Assembly (NCBI GenBank): GCA_934167685.1
Contig: CAKPLQ010000023.1
Location: forward strand, 1 to 22,914
Reading direction: 5' to 3'
Length of the DNA: 22,914 bases
Source: an uncultured Clostridia bacterium
GTDB taxonomy: Bacteria > Bacillota > Clostridia > TANB77 > CAG-508
A program made the translations under genes and the position numbers. Numbering within the stretch: the first letter of the stretch is position 1; every line of letters begins with the position of its first letter. Of the stretch, positions 1-6,561 are shown in pieces. The notes beneath the pieces were generated by a model, which searched no databases, was not told where the DNA came from, and saw only the letters and a program-made list of their open reading frames with translations.

Positions 1-792
1 TTGGCACATAGTGGTAATATTACAGGTTGGAAAGATAAAGATTCAGAATATATAACTGAATATAATGGAAAATATTATGGCTACCACAAAGAAAATGGGG
101 TAGTACATTATCATCAAGTGAAATGGGATAAAGAAAACAAAAAATGGGTAATTGTTACGCCTGCTGTATACTATGATGAAAATTTTAATAAAATAGAAAA
201 CGATTATAATGAAGACGCAAATAAAATTGAAGTAGAATTAGTAAAAACTGTAGATGGGGATACTGCCAAGTTCAAAATGGATGGGGAACAAGTAACAGTT
301 AGATTTTTAGGAATAAACACAAAAGAAACTGTTCATCCAGAAATTGGAGAAGAAGAATGGGGAAAAGAGGCAAGTGATTTCACAAAAGAAAAACTTGAAA
401 ATGCTACAAAAGTTGAATTAGAGTTTGATAAAGTGGCTGATAAAAAAGATAAATATGATAGATATTTGGCATGGATATGGGTAGATGATGAGTTGTTACA
501 GAATTTATTAGTGCAAAATGGATTGGCAGAAACTTATATGTTGCAGAATAACTATAAATATGCTGGAATGTTACAAGAAAGTGAAGAACTAACCAAAGAA
601 AGCAAACTTGGAATTTGGAGTGAAGATACAAATAGTACACAAGATGACAAAAACCAGAAAATACAAGGCAATGATACAGAAGTAAATGCCCAAACAGATG
701 ACAACAATTTACTATATATAATTATTGGAGCAATAATATTAATTGCTATAAGCATATTTAATATAGCACATAATAAGAAAAAAGAAAAGTAG
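1..792 (+). CDS. Thermonuclease (SNase)-like protein with C-terminal membrane anchor, 5' partial
   Basis: The frame is open from base 1 and very likely continues upstream, so a signal peptide may be missing. Residues 26-42 hold a histidine/tyrosine-rich YHYH-like segment (YYGYH, then HYHQV). Residues 78-207 match the staphylococcal nuclease fold: VDGDT at 84-88, VRFLGINTKET at 100-110, DRYLAWIW at 153-160. The two catalytic arginines (R101, R154), the glutamate (E109) and the first metal aspartate (D85 or D87) are visible, but the position of the nuclease Asp40 is Asn106. A polar linker (208-235) leads to a membrane helix at 237-254 and a basic tail, so the protein is probably anchored with a long extracellular N-terminal part. 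It is cargo of the murA element. Whether it still cuts DNA is uncertain because of the Asp-to-Asn change. Confidence 0.8.
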   Translation: MAHSGNITGWKDKDSEYITEYNGKYYGYHKENGVVHYHQVKWDKENKKWVIVTPAVYYDENFNKIENDYNEDANKIEVELVKTVDGDTAKFKMDGEQVTVRFLGINTKETVHPEIGEEEWGKEASDFTKEKLENATKVELEFDKVADKKDKYDRYLAWIWVDDELLQNLLVQNGLAETYMLQNNYKYAGMLQESEELTKESKLGIWSEDTNSTQDDKNQKIQGNDTEVNAQTDDNNLLYIIIGAIILIAISIFNIAHNKKKEK

Positions 793-799
793 ATAACTA

Positions 800-848
800 A
801 AAAAGTTCTAAAATTTTGAGGAGATAACTTGAAGTTTTAGAACTTTTT
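800..848 (+). terminator. 14-bp perfect hairpin after the nuclease-like gene
   Basis: Arms 800-813 and 835-848 are perfect complements, beginning with five A and ending with five T, around a 21-nt loop. It lies 8 bases after the nuclease-like stop codon and could stop transcription from either direction. The right arm also forms the spacer of the putative recombinase promoter. Confidence 0.7.
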
Positions 849-857
849 ATATATAAT
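829..857 (+). promoter_or_regulatory. Putative promoter of the serine recombinase
   Basis: TTGAAG (829-834), a 17-base spacer and TATAAT (852-857) lie 65 bases before the recombinase start. The -35 box is in the loop of the preceding hairpin and the spacer is its right arm. Confidence 0.55.
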
Positions 858-921
858 AGCAACAATAATACAAATGTGATGCAAACATGTTATTGCTACA
901 TTTTTGGTGGAGGTTAAGCTT

Positions 922-2565
922 ATGAAAAAGTCTAACGAAGAAAAAAGAGTTGTAATTTATTGTAGAGAAAGCAGAGATGACTATGGAGAAAACTATGAAA
1001 GAATAGAAACACAAAGAGATTTGCTTGTAAAATATTGCAAAGGACACGGATACACAAACATTGTCGATATTATAATGGATGATGACAAAAGTGGGACAGA
1101 CTTTAGTAGATTTGATGATATAAGAAAAAGAGCAAAAAATAAAGATATAGATGTAATCGTTTTTAAGAATTCTGCAAGGCTTGGAAGGAATCAAAAAGAG
1201 GCATTAAGCCTTGTAGAATATTTAGAAGAACAAGGTGTAGAAATAATATTTGAAGATGAACAATATAATGAGGAAATGTTTGGACTATATGCATGGTTCA
1301 ATGAGAGAAGGGCAAGAGATGATAGTAAAAATATAAGAAGAAATTTAAGACATAAAATAGAAGAAGGGGAGTTACTAGTGAAAGCAATTTATGGCTATGA
1401 AAAAGAGGGAAAACAATTAGTTATAAATCCAGAAACAGCACCTGTAGTTCAAGAAATTTTTGAGTTATATTCAAAATGCTGGGGATATAAAAAAATAGCA
1501 ACATATTTAAATAAAAAGGGAGTGCCAACCCCATCACAATCAAGAGGATTTGCAAATGCAAAACAAACATCTAATTGGAAAGCACAACATATTGTAAGAA
1601 TATTAGATGATAGAAGATATATTGGAGACTATGTTGGAGGAAAAACGGAGAAGGTAAGTTTCAAATCTAAAAAGACTATAATAAAAGCGCAAGAAGAATG
1701 GACAATACTTGAAAATCATCATGAACCTATAATTGAAAAAGCATTATTTGAAAAAGTTCAAAAGATTAGAAAGAAAAGAAAAAAAGAAAGTGATAAAATA
1801 AATAATGGTTTTAAATTTGTAGATACAGACAATAACTTATATTCAGGACTTTTATATTGCGGAAGATGTGGAACTCCAATGTATAAAAGAAAGGGGAATA
1901 CTGGAACAAGAAAAAGACCAGATAGCTATTTATGCAAAAAGTATAGTAATGAAGGTGCAATAAAAGATATAAGACCAGATTATGGGTGTAAACCACACAG
2001 GATAAGAATAGAATATTTAGACAAAATTGTAAATGCATATATAGATAATTTAGTAAGTAATCCTGAATTTAAAAATTTTGTTATGGACAATGTAAAAGCA
2101 ATTTCTACAAATAAAATAACCCTAGAAAAAGAGTTAAACAAATCTAAACGAACATTGGAAAAATTAGAAAAACAATTTAAACAAGTATATGAAGACAAGC
2201 TAAATGACTTAATACCAGAGTTTATATATAAAGATAAAAAACAAGAATTAGAAAAGAAGATACAATATGAAAAAGAAAAATTGCAAGAAGCGGAAGGTAA
2301 ATTCAATACACTAAACAAATTAGAAGATAAAGAAGAATTAATATTTAAAGCGATAGAAGACATTAAGAAAAATGGATTAACCAAAGAAGAATTATCAAGA
2401 CTATTTGATAAAATAGTAGTATTTGATAAACAAGAAATAACAGAAGATATCAAGCAAGAATATAATTTAAATGATGAAATGTATCAAGAACTCTATGAAA
2501 ACGGAGGTTTAGCATTTCACTTAAAATTTATGTACCCACAAACTATCACAAACAGGAGGCTGTGA
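922..2565 (+). CDS. Large serine recombinase (integrase/TnpX-like)
   Basis: This 547-residue protein should cut and rejoin DNA at the element's att sites through a serine-phosphate intermediate. The N-terminal resolvase domain (about 9-145) has the YCRESRDD motif with the nucleophile at Ser17 and the conserved SARLGRN segment at 84-90. A Recombinase-type domain (about 155-285) follows, then a zinc ribbon with Cys313, Cys316, Cys338 and Cys356, and a lysine/glutamate-rich coiled coil (about 400-470), the usual order for large serine integrases. ATG 922 is preferred to TTG 904 because GGTGGAGG sits 8 bases before it. The final codons and the stop (2563-2565) use murA bases, so the C-terminus depends on integration. 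Confidence in family is high; exact target specificity is inferred from position. Confidence 0.95.
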   Translation: MKKSNEEKRVVIYCRESRDDYGENYERIETQRDLLVKYCKGHGYTNIVDIIMDDDKSGTDFSRFDDIRKRAKNKDIDVIVFKNSARLGRNQKEALSLVEYLEEQGVEIIFEDEQYNEEMFGLYAWFNERRARDDSKNIRRNLRHKIEEGELLVKAIYGYEKEGKQLVINPETAPVVQEIFELYSKCWGYKKIATYLNKKGVPTPSQSRGFANAKQTSNWKAQHIVRILDDRRYIGDYVGGKTEKVSFKSKKTIIKAQEEWTILENHHEPIIEKALFEKVQKIRKKRKKESDKINNGFKFVDTDNNLYSGLLYCGRCGTPMYKRKGNTGTRKRPDSYLCKKYSNEGAIKDIRPDYGCKPHRIRIEYLDKIVNAYIDNLVSNPEFKNFVMDNVKAISTNKITLEKELNKSKRTLEKLEKQFKQVYEDKLNDLIPEFIYKDKKQELEKKIQYEKEKLQEAEGKFNTLNKLEDKEELIFKAIEDIKKNGLTKEELSRLFDKIVVFDKQEITEDIKQEYNLNDEMYQELYENGGLAFHLKFMYPQTITNRRL

Positions 2566-2570
2566 AATTG
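2541..2570. other. Probable att junction inside murA
   Basis: Downstream of about 2555 the +2 frame reads GGCEIGSRPIDLH, the conserved MurA active-site loop; upstream the same frame is not MurA-like (a threonine replaces the usual proline before the GGC) and hits a stop at 2522-2524. ACAG (2552-2555) and CTGT (2560-2563) form a small dyad around GAGG, compatible with a serine-integrase crossover site. The exact crossover dinucleotide cannot be fixed without the other junction. Confidence 0.65.
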
Positions 2571-3466
2571 GTTCAAGACCAATAGATTTACATTTAAAAG
2601 GATTTGAGAAATTAGGTGTAAATATAAAAGAAGAATATGGCGAGATAATTTGTAATACTGAAAAAATACAGGGAGCGCAAATTCATCTAGATTTTCCAAG
2701 TGTAGGAGCAACAGAGAATATTATATTAGCAGCATGTTTGGCTGAAGGAACTACTGTATTAACAAATGCTGCCAAAGAGCCAGAAATAGAAGATTTAGTA
2801 AAATTTTTAAATAAAGCAGGAGCAAAGATTAAAGGCGAAGGAACGGACAGAGTAGAAATAACAGGAGTAAAGAGACTATCAGAAATAAGTTATAATATTA
2901 TGCCAGATAGAATAGAAGCAGGAACATATTTAGTAGCTGGGGCAATTACTGGAGGAAATGTGAAGATAACAAGTGCAAATCCAATACATATTGAACCAAT
3001 TTTAGATAAATTAGAAGAAGCAAATTGTTCACTTGAGATTGGAAAAAATTATGTGCAAATAAAAGCTCCGAAAAGAATAAAAGCCGTGGATATAAAAACA
3101 ATGCCATATCCAGGGTTCCCAACAGATATGCAATCAATATTTGGGGCGTTACTATCAACGGCAAAGGGAACATCTATAATAACTGAAAATATTTTTGAGA
3201 ATAGATATAAATATATTCAAGAATTGAATAGAATGGGAACTAAAATAAATGTGGAAGGTAGAACTGCTATAATAAAAGGAACTAAAAGGATACAGGGGAC
3301 AAATGTTGTTGCATCAGACTTAAGAGGTGGAGCGGCTCTTATTATGGAAGCTCTTGTCGCAAGAGGTGTTACACAAATTGAAAATGTGCATTATATATTA
3401 AGAGGATATGAAAATATAGAGGGAAAATTAAAAGAATTAGGAGCAAAAATTTTTTTTGAAAAATAA
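2555..3466 (+). pseudogene. murA: UDP-N-acetylglucosamine 1-carboxyvinyltransferase, 3' fragment (murA interrupted by element)
   Basis: MurA transfers enolpyruvate from PEP to UDP-GlcNAc, the first committed step of peptidoglycan synthesis. The frame begins with the GGC loop holding the catalytic cysteine (codon 2561-2563, equivalent to E. coli Cys115). It keeps the rest of the fold: SVGATENI, EPEIEDL, the PDRIEAGT segment, FPTDMQ with the conserved aspartate, and the C-terminal LRGYENIE with the conserved arginine. About 112 N-terminal residues are missing. No good start or ribosome binding site precedes the fragment, so it is probably not translated usefully, although an internal TTG at 2738 exists. 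Since MurA activity is essential, either a second murA paralogue is present elsewhere (common in Firmicutes) or the element excises in part of the population. Frame and identity are certain; loss of function is inferred. Confidence 0.9.
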
Positions 3467-3470
3467 ATTA

Positions 3471-3492
3471 GGGGGCAATAGCCCTTTTTTTT
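3471..3492 (+). terminator. Terminator after murA
   Basis: GGGC/GCCC (3473-3476 with 3481-3484) around an AATA loop, extended by G-T pairs and followed by eight T. It starts 4 bases after the murA stop codon and is probably the native murA terminator. Confidence 0.65.
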
Positions 3493-3500
3493 GCAAATGC

Positions 3501-3529
3501 TTGATTTTACAAGTGAAATGCAGTATAAT
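3501..3529 (+). promoter_or_regulatory. Promoter of alaS
   Basis: TTGATT (3501-3506), a 17-base spacer and TATAAT (3524-3529), ending 34 bases before the alaS start codon. This is close to the vegetative sigma consensus. Confidence 0.75.
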
Positions 3530-3563
3530 TTATAGGAAACTTTAAGAGAGAGGATAGAGTGAA

Positions 3564-5318
3564 ATGAGAGCAATAGAAATAAGAAATAAATATTTAGATT
3601 TTTTTAAAAAACATGGACATACAGTAATACCATCAGCACCACTAATACCAGAAAATGACCCATCAGTATTATTTACAACTGCTGGAATGCAACCATTGGT
3701 ACCATATTTATTGGGGGAGAAACATCCAGCTGGAACAAGATTAACAGATTATCAAAAATGTGTAAGAACAAATGATATAGATGAGGTTGGAGACAATCGT
3801 CATTTGACATATTTTGAAATGTTAGGAAATTGGTCATTAGGGGATTATTTTAAAGAAGAATCAATAGCAATGAGCTATGAATTCTTAACAAAAGAATTAG
3901 GAATACCTGCAGAAAAAATTTCAGTAACATGTTTTGCAGGAGATGAAGATTGTGCAAGAGATGAAGTAACAGCAGAATGTTGGAAGAAGGCAGGAATTCC
4001 AGAAGAAAGAATATACTATTTTGGAAAAGATGATAACTGGTGGATAGCAGGAGAAGAGGGACCATGTGGACCTGATACAGAAATGTTCTATGATACAGGA
4101 AAAACAAAATGTTCAGAAGAATGTAATCCAGCATGTGGCTGTGGTAAATATGTGGAGATTTGGAATAATGTATTTATGGAATTCTATAAAGACCATAATG
4201 GAAAATATTCTAAATTAAAGCAACACAATGTTGATACAGGACTTGGACTTGAAAGAATGACAATGTTGTTAGAAGGAAAAGAAACACCATTTGAAACTGA
4301 ATTATTTGCACCAATAATGGACAAACTAGTAGAGTTACAGAAAGTAGATAATATAGCAAGCAGAAGAATAGTTGCAGAACATTTACGTTCAAGCATGATG
4401 ATAACATGTGATGGAGGAAGGCCAAGCAATGTAGATAGAGGATATATATTAAGAAGATTAATTCGTAGAATGGTTAGACATATGAACAAATTACAAATAT
4501 CTTTAGATGAATTATCAACATTAATAGATATAAATGTGGAAAACCTAAAAGAATTATATCCTGCACTTGAAAAAAATAAAGATGTAATAAAATTAGTTAT
4601 TTTAGAAGAAAAAGACAAGTTCGTAAAAACACTTGAAAAAGGTGAGAAAGAATTTGCAAAAGAAATAGAAATTATAAAACAACAAGGAAAAGATATTGTA
4701 CCAGGAAAGATGGTATTTAGATTATATGATACTTATGGATTTCCACCAGAAGAAACAGAAGAATTGGCGAAAGAAAATGGAATGAAAATTGATAAAGAAG
4801 AATTTGAAAAATTATTTAAAGAACATCAAGAGAAATCAAGAGCTGGAGCAGAGCAAAAATTCAAAGGGGGATTGGCATCAACAGGAGAAATGGAAACAAA
4901 ATATCATACTGCAACACATCTTTTAAATGCAGCATTAAAACAAGTACTTGGTTCACATGTTCATCAAAGAGGAAGTAATATAACAGCAGAAAGAATGAGA
5001 TTTGACTTTTCTCATCCAGCAAAAATGACAGATGAAGAGAAAAAAGCAACAGAGGATTTAGTAAATGAATGGATTAAAGAAGCAATTCCGGTAGAGCATT
5101 TAGAAATGAAAAAAGATGAAGCAATAAGACTTGGAGCAGAAGCAATGTTTATTGAAAAATATGGAGATATAGTTTCTGTTTATAAAATAGGAGATAAATC
5201 TATAGAATTGTGTGGAGGACCTCACGTACAAAATACTTCAGAACTAGGTCATTTTAAAATTAAAAAAGAAGAATCAAGTTCATCAGGAGTTAGAAGAATT
5301 AAAGCCATATTAGAATAA
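3564..5318 (+). CDS. alaS: Alanine-tRNA ligase, compact form without beta-barrel and C-Ala domains
   Basis: The enzyme charges tRNA-Ala with alanine in the cytoplasm. The class II catalytic domain (about 1-245) is complete, with FTTAGMQPLVPYLLG, the VRTNDIDEVGDNRH stretch, FEMLGNWSLGDYFK and GLGLERM. A four-cysteine insert (Cys183, Cys187, Cys191, Cys193) that could bind a metal sits just before the VEIWNNVFMEF segment. The tRNA-recognition helical domain spans about 250-425. The editing core is present, with the zinc ligands His448, His452, Cys550 and His554, so mischarged Ser/Gly can probably still be cleared. At 584 residues it is about 290 shorter than typical bacterial AlaRS: the beta-barrel between helical and editing domains is replaced by a short linker and the C-Ala domain is absent. 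ATG 3564 follows an AGAGAGAGGA purine tract. Confidence 0.95.
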   Translation: MRAIEIRNKYLDFFKKHGHTVIPSAPLIPENDPSVLFTTAGMQPLVPYLLGEKHPAGTRLTDYQKCVRTNDIDEVGDNRHLTYFEMLGNWSLGDYFKEESIAMSYEFLTKELGIPAEKISVTCFAGDEDCARDEVTAECWKKAGIPEERIYYFGKDDNWWIAGEEGPCGPDTEMFYDTGKTKCSEECNPACGCGKYVEIWNNVFMEFYKDHNGKYSKLKQHNVDTGLGLERMTMLLEGKETPFETELFAPIMDKLVELQKVDNIASRRIVAEHLRSSMMITCDGGRPSNVDRGYILRRLIRRMVRHMNKLQISLDELSTLIDINVENLKELYPALEKNKDVIKLVILEEKDKFVKTLEKGEKEFAKEIEIIKQQGKDIVPGKMVFRLYDTYGFPPEETEELAKENGMKIDKEEFEKLFKEHQEKSRAGAEQKFKGGLASTGEMETKYHTATHLLNAALKQVLGSHVHQRGSNITAERMRFDFSHPAKMTDEEKKATEDLVNEWIKEAIPVEHLEMKKDEAIRLGAEAMFIEKYGDIVSVYKIGDKSIELCGGPHVQNTSELGHFKIKKEESSSSGVRRIKAILE

Positions 5319-5358
5319 TAAAGTAAATGGTTGAAAAAGAGGAAGGAATGTGTTAACT

Positions 5359-5706
5359 ATGGATGAAAATTGCCTATTTTGTAGAATAATAAAAGGGGAA
5401 ATACCATCAAGAAAGGTATATGAAGATGAAGAAATTTTAGCATTTAAGGATATCAATCCAGCTGCACCAATACATGTATTAGTAATCCCTAAAAAACATA
5501 TAGCATCATTAGCTGATATGAAAGATGGAGAAGAAAAGATAATTAGTAAAATTTATAAAGTAATAAACGAAATTGCTGAGAAACAAGGATTTAAAGAAAA
5601 TGGATATAGAGTTATAGTGAATTGCGGAAAGGATGGAGGACAAGAAGTAGGACATTTGCATTTCCATTTATTAGCAGGAAAACAATTAGGGGAAAAAATA
5701 GTTTAA
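5359..5706 (+). CDS. HIT (histidine triad) family nucleotide-binding protein
   Basis: A 115-residue HIT protein of the HinT/PKCI branch, expected to hydrolyse nucleoside phosphoramidates or adenylates. It has the family N-terminus CLFCRIIKGEIPS, the IHVLVIPKKH segment, and the triad GHLHFHLL with His99, His101 and His103. The two early cysteines (5 and 8) are the usual metal-binding pair in this branch. ATG 5359 is chosen over GTG 5350 because it gives the normal family N-terminus and lies 11 bases after AGGAAGGA. It is 40 bases downstream of alaS with no terminator between, so the two are likely co-transcribed. A role in clearing aminoacyl-AMP next to a synthetase gene is plausible, but only inferred. 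Confidence 0.93.
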   Translation: MDENCLFCRIIKGEIPSRKVYEDEEILAFKDINPAAPIHVLVIPKKHIASLADMKDGEEKIISKIYKVINEIAEKQGFKENGYRVIVNCGKDGGQEVGHLHFHLLAGKQLGEKIV

Positions 5707-5711
5707 AATGC

Positions 5712-5740
5712 TACCATTTTTTATAATTATATGCTATAAT
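5712..5740 (+). promoter_or_regulatory. Extended -10 promoter upstream of the sortase gene
   Basis: TGCTATAAT (5732-5740) is an extended -10 box; the matching -35 position (TACCAT, 5712-5717) is weak. It leaves a leader of about 75 bases before the sortase start. Confidence 0.5.
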
Positions 5741-5823
5741 AGATTTATAAGGAAAAATTGAAAATTAAATACAATTCAAATTTAGTTCTTTTCCAATTAT
5801 AGATAAAGTGGAGGTATTTGTAT

Positions 5824-6492
5824 ATGGGTAAAAAATATAGTAATTTTTTAACAGTGCTTTTAGTTATAATTATTATAGCTATAGTAGGTGTAATAGGTTT
5901 TATGGGATATAAGTATTATAAGACATATATTGATAAAAACAGTGCAGAAGACTTTGTAGATACATTTGGAGATAGCAATACTGATGGGAAAAAGGATAAT
6001 AATAATACAGATGATATTCAATTTGATGGTGTAGACCAAGGAGATAATGGAGATACAGGAAATTCAACAAATGGAAAGAAAAAAAAATATAATGGATTTG
6101 ATGTAGCAGGAACAATAGAAATACCTGCAACAAACTTGAAATGCCCTATTTTAGAACAATATGAATATTCACCAAAAGCATTAGAAACTTCAGTTGTTGT
6201 ATTATATGGTGTAGGTTTAAATCAAGCAGGAAATACCACAATTGCAGGACATAATTATAGAAATGGGTTATTTTTCTCAAATAACAAAAAGTTAAATGTT
6301 GGAGATAAAATATATATTACAGATTCTACAGGCAAGAGAATGGCATATACAATTTATAATAAATATGAAGCAGCTGAAAATGAGGCTGATTACATAACAA
6401 GAGATACACAAGGAGCAACTGAAATATCATTAACAACATGTACAGATGATAGTAAAGCAAGAATAATAATATTAGCTAGAGCAGATGCATAA
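5824..6492 (+). CDS. Sortase family transpeptidase
   Basis: A membrane-anchored cysteine transpeptidase, expected to join or process surface proteins carrying an LPxTG-like signal. A hydrophobic helix at residues 8-29 anchors it N-in. A low-complexity Asp/Asn/Gly-rich linker (38-85) leads to the sortase barrel (about 90-222). The catalytic set is visible: His143 in AGHNYRNG, Cys206 in SLTTCTDDSKAR, and Arg213. Length (222 residues) is normal. ATG 5824 follows GTGGAGG by 9 bases. No LPxTG substrate is encoded next to it and it sits alone between a promoter and a strong terminator, suggesting a housekeeping sortase. The class cannot be fixed by eye. Confidence 0.92.
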   Translation: MGKKYSNFLTVLLVIIIIAIVGVIGFMGYKYYKTYIDKNSAEDFVDTFGDSNTDGKKDNNNTDDIQFDGVDQGDNGDTGNSTNGKKKKYNGFDVAGTIEIPATNLKCPILEQYEYSPKALETSVVVLYGVGLNQAGNTTIAGHNYRNGLFFSNNKKLNVGDKIYITDSTGKRMAYTIYNKYEAAENEADYITRDTQGATEISLTTCTDDSKARIIILARADA

Positions 6493-6498
6493 AAATCG

Positions 6499-6533
6499 AA
6501 GAGGACATGTTAAAATACATGTCCTCTTTTTTT
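6499..6533 (+). terminator. Terminator after the sortase gene
   Basis: A perfect 10-bp stem (6501-6510 with 6517-6526), extended by two A-T pairs, around a TAAAAT loop and followed by seven T. Confidence 0.9.
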
Positions 6534-6561
6534 AGAGAAAAGAAAGGATTGCAATAGAAAA

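Larger units (their letters stand above)
1..2560. mobile_element. Right end of an integrative element inserted in murA (partial)
   Basis: The sequence from the window edge to about 2560 carries accessory cargo (a nuclease-like gene) and a large serine recombinase that runs straight into the middle of murA. A recombinase gene at the extreme end of the foreign DNA, with a decapitated host gene immediately after it, is the classic layout of a serine-integrase element. The left end, the other att site and the first ~112 codons of murA are outside the window, so size and mobility type are unknown. The boundary is inferred from where the reading frame becomes MurA-like. Confidence 0.75.

Noticed and set aside
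904..921. TTG start for the serine recombinase at 904
   Set aside because: It lies inside the ribosome binding site region of ATG 922, which has ideal spacing and family-like N-terminus.
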